In this document: positions 53,520 through 61,380 of the stretch, one piece after another
Layout: each line of letters begins with the position of its first letter
How positions within the stretch are numbered: position 1 is the stretch's first letter
Source: Limisphaera sp049537155
Lineage (GTDB): Bacteria > Verrucomicrobiota > Verrucomicrobiia > Limisphaerales > Limisphaeraceae
Length of the DNA: 64,000 nt
Assembly (NCBI RefSeq): GCF_049537155.1
Contig: NZ_JBMVQZ010000001.1
Span: 1 to 64,000, forward strand
Direction of reading: 5' to 3'
Position numbers and translations under genes: made by a program
Notes under the pieces: model-generated
Told to the model about the DNA's origin: nothing
The model's database searches: none
The model's input: only the letters and a program-made list of their open reading frames with translations

Positions 53520-54431
53520 ATGCAGGGCCCGGTGCTGATTCGGGATGTCTTGAAGCGGTGCGCGGCGCAGGGGCGTCCGGCGATCTCGTTCGAGTTCTTC
53601 CCGCCCAGGAACGAGGCGGGCGAGAACCAGTTCTTCCGGGAGGTGTTGCCCCGGTTGGCGGAGCTGGCCCCGGATTTTTGCTCGGTCACATACGGGGCCG
53701 GCGGGAGCACGCGTGACAAGACGCTGGCCATCGTGGAGGCGATCCAGTCCCGGCACGGGCTGCCGAGCATGGCGCACCTGACCTGTGTGGGTTCCTCGGT
53801 GGCGCAATTGCGGGAGATCATCGAGCTGGCGCGGCGGCGCGGGATTCGGAACATCCTGGCGTTGCGGGGCGACCCTCCCCGGGGCGAGTCGGGCTTCAGC
53901 CCGCCTCCGGACGGTTTCACGCATGCCTGGCAGTTGGTGCGACTGTTGCGGGAGATGGATGATTTTTGCGTGGGCGTGGCCGGGTTTCCCGAGGGGCATC
54001 CGGAGTGCAAGGCCGGCAAACACGCCGACTGGGACCATTTGAAGGCCAAGATCGAGGCCGGCGCCGACTTCGTGATCACGCAGTTGTTTTTCGACAACGC
54101 GGATTTCTGGGAGTTCCGGGACTATCTGGTGAAGGCGGGCGTGCGCGTTCCGTTGATCCCGGGGATCCTGCCCATTCTGGGCCTGCAACAAGTGGAACGG
54201 TTGACGCGGCTTTGCGGGGCGCGTGTGCCGGAGGCGTTGCACCGCCGGTTGGAGGAACTGGCCCATGACGAGGAGGCGTCGGTGGCCTACGGCATCGAGT
54301 ACGCCACCCGGCAGTGCGAGGAGTTGCTGCGAGGGGGCGTGCCCGGACTGCACTTTTACACGCTCAACCGGGTGCGGTCCACGCGCCGGATCCTCGAAAA
54401 CCTCGGCCTGACTCGAAAGGAGGCGTCATGA
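53520..54431 (+). CDS. metF: 5,10-methylenetetrahydrofolate reductase
   Basis: The product is 303 residues, a normal bacterial MetF length. It has ISFEFFPPRNEAGE, the FAD/substrate region FCSVTYGAGGSTRDKT, MAHLTCVGSS, ILALRGDPP and the late motifs EAGADFVITQLFFDNADFW and PGILPI. It reduces methylene-THF to methyl-THF for methionine synthesis. The ATG at 53520 is used; GTG at 53532 is an alternative. The TGA at 54429-54431 overlaps the start of the HD hydrolase gene (ATGA), so the two are translationally coupled. The upstream spacer carries the strong hairpin at 53470. Confidence 0.95.
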   Translation: MQGPVLIRDVLKRCAAQGRPAISFEFFPPRNEAGENQFFREVLPRLAELAPDFCSVTYGAGGSTRDKTLAIVEAIQSRHGLPSMAHLTCVGSSVAQLREIIELARRRGIRNILALRGDPPRGESGFSPPPDGFTHAWQLVRLLREMDDFCVGVAGFPEGHPECKAGKHADWDHLKAKIEAGADFVITQLFFDNADFWEFRDYLVKAGVRVPLIPGILPILGLQQVERLTRLCGARVPEALHRRLEELAHDEEASVAYGIEYATRQCEELLRGGVPGLHFYTLNRVRSTRRILENLGLTRKEAS

Positions 54432-55009
54432 CGCGGGAACAGGCATGGGCGTGGTTGTGCGAGTGGGTGCAATCGGAGTCGTTGCGGAAACACGCACTGG
54501 CGGTGGAGGCCGCGATGCGTCGTTATGCGGCACGGTTCGGGGGTGATGCGGAAGTCTGGGGCCTGGCCGGGCTGCTGCATGACCTGGACTATGAGCGTTT
54601 TCCTGAACCACCCGCGCACACGCGCGAGGCGGCGCGGTTCCTAAGGGAGCGGGGCGTGGACGAGGAGATCGTGGGCGCGATCTTGTCTCACGCCAGCTGG
54701 AACCGGGAGGAATACCCGTTGGACCGGCCGATCCGACGGGCGTTGTTCGCCGTGGACGAATTGTGCGGGTTTCTCATGGCCGTGGCCCATGTCCGGCCGG
54801 AGCGCCTGGAGGGACTGCAGCCTTCCAGCGTTCGCAAGAAGCTCAAGCAGAAGTCGTTTGCCGCGGGGGTGAGCCGGGAGGACATCGAACAGGGCGCGGC
54901 CTGTCTGGGGCTGCCCCTGGACGAGCACATTGCCGAAGTGACGGCCGCGCTCCAACAGGTGGCCGCGGAGCTGGGCCTGGTGAACCGGGCTGCGGGCTCG
55001 GCCGAATGA
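54428..55009 (+). CDS. HD domain hydrolase
   Basis: The 193-residue protein has KHALAVEAAMRRYA (first His), GLLHDLDYERFPEPP (the HD pair, H51-D52) and AILSHASWNREEYP (a later His), i.e. the metal ligands of the HDIG/HD phosphohydrolase fold. Related small HD proteins hydrolyse nucleotides or act as orphan phosphohydrolases. The ATG overlaps the metF stop; GAAAGGAGG just upstream is an excellent Shine-Dalgarno sequence. No substrate can be assigned. The pairing with metF may reflect shared regulation, and I see nothing odd in the sequence. Confidence 0.88.
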   Translation: MTREQAWAWLCEWVQSESLRKHALAVEAAMRRYAARFGGDAEVWGLAGLLHDLDYERFPEPPAHTREAARFLRERGVDEEIVGAILSHASWNREEYPLDRPIRRALFAVDELCGFLMAVAHVRPERLEGLQPSSVRKKLKQKSFAAGVSREDIEQGAACLGLPLDEHIAEVTAALQQVAAELGLVNRAAGSAE

Positions 55010-55111
55010 TGGGCGGGGTCCTTGCCCCGGAGCCGGCACGCGGTGGGCATGATGGTGAATCACCGATACCGGCTGGCAGCGGGCCACCGGGTGTGGCAGG
55101 GTTCGGGCAGG

Positions 55112-56293
55112 ATGAGGGCGGTGCGGGCCATCCTTTGTGCCTTGCTGCTTGCGGGGGCGGCGGCGTCCGGAGCCGCGCCAGAGCGGCCTGCGGAGTCGGC
55201 GCCACTGCCGGGTGTGGCCCTGGCCAGGGCGGTTTCCGAGACGACCGGGCTGGCGATTTCGCCGCTGTTGGGGGCGGGCGCGTACGGGGCCTACCGGTAT
55301 TGGCGTACTGCGCCGGAGTTGCGAGACCGGCTTCCCTGGTACGCCCGGCCGTGGTTCTGGGTTCCGGCGTTGTTGTTGGTCGGACTGGCGGCCTTGAAAG
55401 ACCTCTGGGGCACCGGCACACCGGCGATTTTGAAAAAACCCCTGGACGTGGCCGAGCTGCTGGAGAACCAGTTGAGTGGCCTGTTGGTCGGGGGCGCGAT
55501 TGTTCCGCTGTTGTTGCTCACGCCGGCGGGAGCGCCGGACAGCAGCCTGTCCGCGGGAATGGGGCCCCTGGCGTGGATCGAGCCGCTGTCGTGGGCGGGA
55601 AATGCGGCTCTGCTGGTCGTGCTGTGGGTGATGTTCGCCGGGGTCTTTCTGGTGTTTCATGCGATCCAGGTCCTGATTGTCCTGAGTCCGTTCGGCGTGG
55701 TGGACCTGATGTTGAAGATCGCGCGGGCGGGGCTGCTGGGCACGGTGGTGGCCGCCGCCTGGGTCCATCCCTGGCTGGGGGCGCTGTGGTCGTTGGTCAT
55801 CGTGCTGGTCTGCTGGTGGGTGGCTGGTTGGGCCTTCCGACTGACCATCCTGGGCACGGTGCTGTCGTGGGACCTGCTGAGCGGCGCGCGCACACGTTTC
55901 ACGGTGAAGGAACCGGGGCCGATCCTTTTCCTTGCCCAACGCGTGGGCGGGGTGCCGGTCCGGACGGCGGGACGGCTGGTGCGAACGGACAGTGGCGGTT
56001 GGTTGTTCCGCTACCGGCCGTGGGGCCTGGGACCTTGCCGGGAGGTGCCGCTGCCGGAGGGGAGGTACGAAGTGGGCCGTGGGCTGGTGTTTCCGGAGCT
56101 TCTGCGTCTGCAGGGCGACGAGGCTCGGTCGGTGGGCTGGTGGCCGCCCAGGTGCCGAGGTCATGAAGCCGACCTCTGCCGGTTCTACCGATTGGACGGT
56201 GTTCGGGACACCGTGTGGCGGCGGGCCTGGTCATGGTTCCGGGAGGTCGTGCGTGGCGGGGTCCGTTCCCTGTCGGTGGGGACCGGCAGTTGA
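55112..56293 (+). CDS. Polytopic membrane protein of unknown function
   Basis: The product is 393 residues. After an N-terminal signal-like segment (MRAVRAILCALLLAGAAASG) there are about five or six further hydrophobic helices (for example WFWVPALLLVGLAALK, LVVLWVMFAGVFLVFHAIQV, LGALWSLVIVLVCWWVAGWA). A soluble C-terminal domain of about 130 residues follows, rich in Arg and Trp. I recognise no family. Start candidates are ATG at 55049, ATG at 55052 and ATG at 55112; I choose 55112 because the signal-like sequence begins there. It has no obvious partner, and its terminator was not seen before the BrnT promoter. Confidence 0.75.
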   Translation: MRAVRAILCALLLAGAAASGAAPERPAESAPLPGVALARAVSETTGLAISPLLGAGAYGAYRYWRTAPELRDRLPWYARPWFWVPALLLVGLAALKDLWGTGTPAILKKPLDVAELLENQLSGLLVGGAIVPLLLLTPAGAPDSSLSAGMGPLAWIEPLSWAGNAALLVVLWVMFAGVFLVFHAIQVLIVLSPFGVVDLMLKIARAGLLGTVVAAAWVHPWLGALWSLVIVLVCWWVAGWAFRLTILGTVLSWDLLSGARTRFTVKEPGPILFLAQRVGGVPVRTAGRLVRTDSGGWLFRYRPWGLGPCREVPLPEGRYEVGRGLVFPELLRLQGDEARSVGWWPPRCRGHEADLCRFYRLDGVRDTVWRRAWSWFREVVRGGVRSLSVGTGS

Positions 56294-56335
56294 CGGCCTG
56301 ACCGGCCTCGACGGCGCCGCGCGGAAGGAAGGCGG

Positions 56336-56364
56336 TTGACACTTCGCACTGTCGGAGGTAAATA
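56336..56364 (+). promoter_or_regulatory. Sigma70-like promoter of the BrnT/BrnA-pseudopilin operon
   Basis: TTGACA at 56336-56341 and TAAATA at 56359-56364 are separated by 17 bp, an almost ideal spacing. A short dyad, GACA (56338-56341) with TGTC (56350-56353), overlaps the -35 and spacer and could be the site for autoregulation by the ribbon-helix-helix antitoxin. It is 47 bp upstream of the brnT-like start. Confidence 0.75.
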
Positions 56365-56410
56365 CAAAGTAGTGACAATGCATGGGCGATGGCATGACGA
56401 TTGAACCGGA

Positions 56411-56698
56411 ATGGAGTTCGATTGGTCCAATCCGCCCTTCGAGTTGAACCGTTCTTTGACCCAGCAGGAGATCGAAGAATCGTTCGAGGATCCTTTTGCC
56501 GTTCGGTTGATGCCGGATTCGAATCGGTTTGCCGCGCAGGCGCGGTATTTCAATCTGGGGATGTCGGCGGCGGGTCGTGGGATTTTCAGTGTGTACCGGA
56601 CGAACGGGAAGTTGATCCGGGTGATTTGCGCGCGCCCGTTCGAGCCGGAGGAAGAGGTGTTTTACCGGCGCAAGATGCATGAGAGTTTGAACCTCTGA
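56411..56698 (+). CDS. brnT: BrnT-family toxin-like protein
   Basis: The 95-residue protein starts MEFDWSNPPFELNRSLTQQE, with EIEESFEDPFAVRLMPDS, GMSAAGRGIFSVYRTNG and LIRVICARPFEPEEEVFYRR. These are the blocks of BrnT/COG2929 toxins (a RelE-like RNase fold): a DP after the first helix, a GxS..GR turn and the IRIISAR-like strand. In characterised systems BrnT is a ribonuclease neutralised by BrnA. It lies first in the operon behind a good promoter, which is the usual brnT-brnA order. No Shine-Dalgarno is obvious. Confidence 0.78.
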   Translation: MEFDWSNPPFELNRSLTQQEIEESFEDPFAVRLMPDSNRFAAQARYFNLGMSAAGRGIFSVYRTNGKLIRVICARPFEPEEEVFYRRKMHESLNL

Positions 56699-56745
56699 GG
56701 TTCCGCCGGACCAAGGACCGGCGGGGCGGTGTGAGGACCGGTGTC

Positions 56746-57039
56746 ATGCGGACGTTTCAGTCCTGGGAGGAAGTGCCGTTGTTCGACAGCGAGTCGGCCG
56801 AGGCCGAGTTCTGGATGGAGAACCGTCCGGACGTGCGACTGATGGAGGCGGCATTGGTGAGCAGCCAGCAGTGGACCGACTCGGTGACGATCACGTTGCG
56901 GATGGATCCGCGGATGCTGGCGCGGATCAAGCGGCTGGCCCGGTCGCGGTACCTGAATTACCAGAGCATGATCAAACAGTGGTTGAGCGAGCGGTTGGAG
57001 CAGGAGCTGCGCGACCGCCCAACGAACCGGATGCCATGA
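56746..57039 (+). CDS. BrnA-like ribbon-helix-helix antitoxin
   Basis: The 97-residue protein has an acidic, Glu-rich N-terminal half (SWEEVPLFDSESAEAEFWME) and a C-terminal ribbon-helix-helix (SVTITLRMDPRMLARIKRLA, then YLNYQSMIKQWLSERLEQEL). This matches the CopG/BrnA-type antitoxin that binds its own promoter and the toxin. The start is ATG at 56746. Its TGA at 57037-57039 overlaps the ATG of the first pseudopilin gene (57036), coupling the TA pair to the secretion cassette. Such coupling is atypical for a stand-alone TA system. Confidence 0.8.
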   Translation: MRTFQSWEEVPLFDSESAEAEFWMENRPDVRLMEAALVSSQQWTDSVTITLRMDPRMLARIKRLARSRYLNYQSMIKQWLSERLEQELRDRPTNRMP

Positions 57040-57761
57040 ACGTGAGCGTTGTTGTGGGTGGAAGTCGGACTGTTCGTGCCTTCAGTCTGATTGAACTGTT
57101 GGTGGTGATCGCGATCATCGGTGTGCTGGCGGGTTTGTTGTTTCCGCTGACCGGTGCGATCAAGGCGCGGGCCGTGCGGGCCAAGGTCCAGTCGGAACTC
57201 TCCCAAATCGCGGTGGCCATCGAGAACTACCGGGAGCATTACGGCCAGTATCCGCCCGACACGCCGACCAACTCGCCGGTGTGGCCGTATGTGAACCCGT
57301 TGTATTTCGAACTGACGGGCACGCGGTATCTGCCGGACGTGCGGGTGTACGAGACGCTGGACGGGACGGTGCGCATTCGGGACACCGATCAGGCGTTTGG
57401 GGCCGTTTTCGGCACGGTGGGAGGCCGGGCGGCGGTGCGTGGGTTCCTGAATTGCACGCGCACGGCCAACGTGGACGATGCACCTCCGGCGCGGGCGTTT
57501 CTGACCGGGCTGAAGCCGGCGCAGATGCGGGAGGTGACGTTGAACGGTCAGACGGTGCGTTTGTTGACCTGCTCGGTGAACTGGCCGCAGAATCATCCGT
57601 TTCAACCGATTCCGGCCGCCCCGGGCGTGAATCCGTGGCGTTACGTTTCCAGCAACCCGACCAACAACCCGGGCGGGTTCGATCTCTGGGTGGACGTGAT
57701 CATCGGTGGCAAGACCAACCGCATCGCCAACTGGGGGCCGAAGGTGCAGATTGTCCCCTGA
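57036..57761 (+). CDS. GspG-like pseudopilin, first of cassette
   Basis: The product is 241 residues. The type IV prepilin signal is RAFSLIELLVVIAIIGVLAG, with Glu at +5 of the predicted cleavage site (residue 15/16; Ala replaces the usual Gly at -1). The rest is a pilin-like N-terminal helix followed by a beta-rich globular part with YPPDTPTNSPVWPYVNP. It belongs to the family of prepilin-type proteins common in Verrucomicrobia, linked to type II-like secretion. It starts inside the antitoxin stop codon (ATGA), and the next gene follows after 7 bp. Confidence 0.9.
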   Translation: MNVSVVVGGSRTVRAFSLIELLVVIAIIGVLAGLLFPLTGAIKARAVRAKVQSELSQIAVAIENYREHYGQYPPDTPTNSPVWPYVNPLYFELTGTRYLPDVRVYETLDGTVRIRDTDQAFGAVFGTVGGRAAVRGFLNCTRTANVDDAPPARAFLTGLKPAQMREVTLNGQTVRLLTCSVNWPQNHPFQPIPAAPGVNPWRYVSSNPTNNPGGFDLWVDVIIGGKTNRIANWGPKVQIVP

Positions 57762-57768
57762 CCGTGCG

Positions 57769-58740
57769 ATGCCCAACCTGGAACGACAGATGCAAATTGT
57801 GAAGCCAACCCTCGGACGGAAGCCGGGCCGCGAGCTGGCGGTGGCCTGGGAGGAGACGGTTTTTCGACCGGCGTTGCGGATGGTTTCGGATCGCTTGCGC
57901 CGGCGTTCGGGCCCGAGGTGCCGGCGCCGGCGGACGATCGGACACGGCGGGCGGGCGCGAACCTGCGCCGGGTTCACACTGGTGGAATTGCTGGTGGTGA
58001 TCGGAATCATCGCGATTCTTGCCGGGTTGTTGCTCCCCACCCTGGGGGCCGCCAAGCGGAAGGCGCTGGTCAAACGGGCGCAGGTGGAGATCACCGACCT
58101 GGTTCAGGCCATCCGCCAGTATGAATCGCTTTACAGCCGCTTCCCGGTTTCCACGGAGGCCCAGCAGGCGGCGGCCAAACTGACGCCTGCCGACGATTTC
58201 ACCTATGGCGGCCAGTTCCGGCGTCCCAACGGCCCGCCCTTGAACGTGGGCACACCGGGTTACACGGCCGGTTTTCCCGGCGTGGCGCAGAATGCCGAGG
58301 TGATTGCGATTCTGATGGATGTGGAAGGATTTCCTTCCGGCACGGCGGTGGTCAACCAGGTCAACCAGGGACATCGCCGGAATCCACAACGGCAGAAGCT
58401 GTTGAATCCGCGGGTGGTGAGCAATCCGGGTGACCCGGGCGTGGGCCCGGACGGTGTGTACCGGGATCCGTGGGGCAACCCGTACGTGATCACGCTGGAC
58501 CTGAATTATGATGAGAGTGCGCGCGACGCGTTTTACCGCTCGCCGCAGGTCTCGGCCGATCCGGCCAATCCGGGTCGCGGTCTGTACGGCCTGGTGCGCA
58601 AGACCGTGGGGGGACAGACGTTTTACGAGTCGCACGATCCCATCATGGTATGGTCGGCCGGGCCGGACGGGATGGTGGATCCGACGCGCAGGGCCAATGA
58701 GGGGGCCAACGCGGACAACATCCTGAGTTGGAAAGAATGA
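57769..58740 (+). CDS. GspG-like pseudopilin with long leader
   Basis: The prepilin signal GFTLVELLVVIGIIAILAG lies about 66 residues into the 323-aa frame, behind an Arg-rich leader. The calcium-loop-like C-terminal text DPWGNPYVITLDLNYDE is typical of GspG-type major pseudopilins, supporting a structural role. ATG at 57769 follows the previous stop by 7 bp; ATG at 57880 would shorten the leader to about 30 residues and is equally possible. The stop codon at 58738-58740 overlaps the next start (ATGA). Confidence 0.88.
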   Translation: MPNLERQMQIVKPTLGRKPGRELAVAWEETVFRPALRMVSDRLRRRSGPRCRRRRTIGHGGRARTCAGFTLVELLVVIGIIAILAGLLLPTLGAAKRKALVKRAQVEITDLVQAIRQYESLYSRFPVSTEAQQAAAKLTPADDFTYGGQFRRPNGPPLNVGTPGYTAGFPGVAQNAEVIAILMDVEGFPSGTAVVNQVNQGHRRNPQRQKLLNPRVVSNPGDPGVGPDGVYRDPWGNPYVITLDLNYDESARDAFYRSPQVSADPANPGRGLYGLVRKTVGGQTFYESHDPIMVWSAGPDGMVDPTRRANEGANADNILSWKE

Positions 58741-59624
58741 GGCTGATGCGCTGCCTTTGCCCATTTGCCGTTGCGCGCGGGCCGGGAGGGGTTCCCGGGC
58801 CGTGCCACCGGGCGTTTACGTTGCTGGAGCTGCTGACGGTGCTGGTGATCATGGGCATTCTGGCGGCTCTGACGGTGCCGGCGCTGAAGAATTTCGGGCA
58901 GGCGGAGGCGCAGGTTGCCGGCACCCGGCAGCTGTTGGACGATCTGGCCCGTGCCCGGCAGGTGGCCATCAGCCAGCGGACCACGGTGTATGTGGTGTTT
59001 CTACCGGCGTCGTTTTGGTTGGACGCCAGCGCGCCCGGGAACGGTGCGGCGTGGAACGCGCTGTCGGCGGATCAACGGGAGCAGGCGGTCAAATTGTTCG
59101 ACAAGCAACTGAGGGCTTACAACTTCGTCACGGTGCGCAGTGTCGGGGATCAGCCGGGGGCGCGGCATCCGCGTTATTTGTCCGACTGGCGGATCCTGCC
59201 GGATGGCGTGTTCATTCCGCCGTGGAAATTCACTTACAACGGGCCGCCGATGCGGATTGCCGATCCGGCGCCGCCTCTGCCCGCCGAACGGTACCATGTG
59301 GTGCAACCCTTCCGATGGACGCGGCCGGAACTGGGCGTTCCGTTTCCGACGGCCCGGGGCTCGACCTCCTTCCGGCTTCCCTATCTGGCGTTCAACCATC
59401 TGGGGCAACTGGTCTCCGAGGAGGGTCCGGGCGGGTTCCAGGACGCTTCCATCCCGCTGGCCCGCGGGAGTGTGACGGCGGCGTATGGTCCGGACGGGCT
59501 GCCGTTGCAGCAGCCGCCCTCGGTGACCGAGAGACCGCCGGGAAACAGCACCAACGCCTTCAACCTGGTTCATGTGGAATGGCTGACCGGGCGGGCGCGG
59601 GTCATCCGACAGGAGGTGCGATGA
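58737..59624 (+). CDS. GspH-like pseudopilin (Verru_Chthon cassette D-like)
   Basis: The 295-residue protein has the prepilin motif RAFTLLELLTVLVIMGILAA (Ala at -1) after a 29-residue leader. The helix LLDDLARARQVAISQRTTVY is typical of GspH/FimT-type minor pseudopilins, and the C-terminal globular part ends with HVEWLTGRARVI. The motif and position fit the D member of the Verru_Chthon cassette. It starts with an ATGA overlap at 58737 and ends with one at 59621, so it is tightly coupled to both neighbours. Confidence 0.85.
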   Translation: MRLMRCLCPFAVARGPGGVPGPCHRAFTLLELLTVLVIMGILAALTVPALKNFGQAEAQVAGTRQLLDDLARARQVAISQRTTVYVVFLPASFWLDASAPGNGAAWNALSADQREQAVKLFDKQLRAYNFVTVRSVGDQPGARHPRYLSDWRILPDGVFIPPWKFTYNGPPMRIADPAPPLPAERYHVVQPFRWTRPELGVPFPTARGSTSFRLPYLAFNHLGQLVSEEGPGGFQDASIPLARGSVTAAYGPDGLPLQQPPSVTERPPGNSTNAFNLVHVEWLTGRARVIRQEVR

Positions 59625-60493
59625 GGACGCGGTGGACAGGCTTGCCGGGCCGGGGGGGAAGCAATGGCGCAGGGCAGGGGCGGCTGCGCCGGCAGGGCTT
59701 CACGATGGTGGAGATCGCCCTCAGCCTGGCGATCATCGGGTTTGCGCTGGTGGCGATCGTGGGGGTGCTGCCCGTCGGGCTGCAGACGCAGCAGGAAAAC
59801 CGGGAGGAGACGATCGTTCTGCAGGATGCGCAGGTGTGGCTGACAGCCTTGCAGGGCGGTGCGCGCGGGTACGACGACCTGACCAACTGGGTGGAGCGGA
59901 TCGAGGTTCACTGGGCGGATTGGGACATGAACGGCCGGCTTCTGGGCCAGGGTCGGGACCTGTACACACCGACGAACTCGGACATCACGAGCGTGGATGC
60001 GCCGCCGTTTCTGCCGTTGACCAACGGTGCGACCATTGTGGGCGTGCTGGGGACGCCCCGGTACATTTACGTGCCGGACGTCCATCGTCCGGCCGGTTTC
60101 CGCAGCAACCATGTGGTGGCGTATGTGCGGGCTTTCAGCGGCCCGGCGGTGGAGAAGCCGCCGCAGGACGATCCGGCGGTGAACGAACTGGCGTTCCGGT
60201 ACCGCATGGTGACCGAGGTGGTGCCGTACCGGGAATGGGACACCAACTGGGTCGCGTTCGACCTCCAGGGGTTGCCGCCGGCGGAGGCGGTGCAGCGGTC
60301 CAATTACTGGTGGGTGGTCCGCAATCTGCACGTCAACCTGCACGAGGTCCGTCTGCTTTTCCGCTGGCCCGTGCGGCCCAACGGCGAGACGGGGAACGGG
60401 CGCCTGGTGTTTCGCGGCGTGATCGGCGGGGTGCGGACCAATCTGGGGCCGCTGCATTTCTATGAACCGGGCATGTTCGCGAGGTACCCATGA
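59621..60493 (+). CDS. Pseudopilin, Verru_Chthon cassette B-like
   Basis: The 290-residue protein has RRQGFTMVEIALSLAIIGFA followed by LVAIVGVLPVGLQTQQENRE, with Glu at +5. The GLLPVGL-type stretch after the pilin helix is the mark of Verru_Chthon cassette protein B as I know it. A perfect AGGAGGT ribosome site precedes the ATG, which overlaps the previous stop (ATGA). Its own stop overlaps the next start. Expected to be processed by a prepilin peptidase and to sit in a pseudopilus tip or minor-pilin complex. Confidence 0.85.
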   Translation: MRTRWTGLPGRGGSNGAGQGRLRRQGFTMVEIALSLAIIGFALVAIVGVLPVGLQTQQENREETIVLQDAQVWLTALQGGARGYDDLTNWVERIEVHWADWDMNGRLLGQGRDLYTPTNSDITSVDAPPFLPLTNGATIVGVLGTPRYIYVPDVHRPAGFRSNHVVAYVRAFSGPAVEKPPQDDPAVNELAFRYRMVTEVVPYREWDTNWVAFDLQGLPPAEAVQRSNYWWVVRNLHVNLHEVRLLFRWPVRPNGETGNGRLVFRGVIGGVRTNLGPLHFYEPGMFARYP

Positions 60494-61380
60494 ACGTGTG
60501 GCACGCCACTGATGAGAACAGGATGTGGGGCCGGACGGGTGGGGCCCGGGTTCGGGCCTTTTCGCTGATCGAAATCCTGGTGGTGGCGGGGCTGTTGTCG
60601 GTCATCATCCTGGGTTTGGTGGCAATGTTCGGGCAGACCCAGCGGGCGTTCCGCACGGGTCTGGCGCAGACGGACGTGCTGGAGTCGGGCCGGCTGGTCG
60701 GCGACCTGTTGCGGCGGGAGCTGGTTCTGGTGACGCCCTCGGGCCTGCCGAATGTGGCCAATTTCTATGCCGAGATACCGCCGCCTTTCGTATACCAGCC
60801 GTTGTTGCAGGACCTGCCGGGAGGGGAGCAGCGGACGAACGTCCTGATGGACCTCTTCTTTCTGACCCGGGAGAACCGGCGGTGGAACGCCATCGGTTAC
60901 CGTGTGGGCAGTCCGGACGCCGGGGGCGGGGTGTTGTACCGTTACGCGGCCACCAACCTGGCGCCGGAAGAGTTGCGCGCGCAGTTGTTGGCGTTTTTGA
61001 AGACGCCGCTGACGAATCTGAACCGCGTGGCCGACGGCGTGGTGCATTTCCGCGTGCGCGCGTTCGACACGAACGGCGTGTGGATTCGAGAGGATCTGCC
61101 CAACGACCCCAACCACATCAGGAGCGATGTCCGGCTTTCGGGGGTGGTTCCGGGTGAGGTGGGCCTGTATCTGTTCAAGAGCAATGCCATCCCGGCGGCG
61201 GTGGAGGTGGAACTGGGCGTGGTGGAGCGACGAACGTGGGAACGCGCCGCCTCCATTCCCGATCCGGCGGCGCGGCGCGAGTTTCTGAGGCAGCAGGCGG
61301 GTCGCACGCATCTGTTCCGGCAATGGGTGAAACTTCCCCTGGTCGATCCCTCGGCCTACTGGGATTGGGAGACACGATGA
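60490..61380 (+). CDS. Pseudopilin, Verru_Chthon cassette C-like
   Basis: The 296-residue protein has ARVRAFSLIEILVVAGLLSV then IILGLVAMFGQTQRAFRTGL and DVLESGRLVGDLLRREL. This matches cassette C in having a pilin helix followed by a Gln/Arg-rich helix ending in an ESGR-like turn. It is overlapped at both ends by ATGA junctions (60490 and 61377). As in the D- and GspG-like proteins, Ala replaces Gly at -1 of the cleavage site. Substrate or partner unknown. Confidence 0.85.
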   Translation: MNVWHATDENRMWGRTGGARVRAFSLIEILVVAGLLSVIILGLVAMFGQTQRAFRTGLAQTDVLESGRLVGDLLRRELVLVTPSGLPNVANFYAEIPPPFVYQPLLQDLPGGEQRTNVLMDLFFLTRENRRWNAIGYRVGSPDAGGGVLYRYAATNLAPEELRAQLLAFLKTPLTNLNRVADGVVHFRVRAFDTNGVWIREDLPNDPNHIRSDVRLSGVVPGEVGLYLFKSNAIPAAVEVELGVVERRTWERAASIPDPAARREFLRQQAGRTHLFRQWVKLPLVDPSAYWDWETR

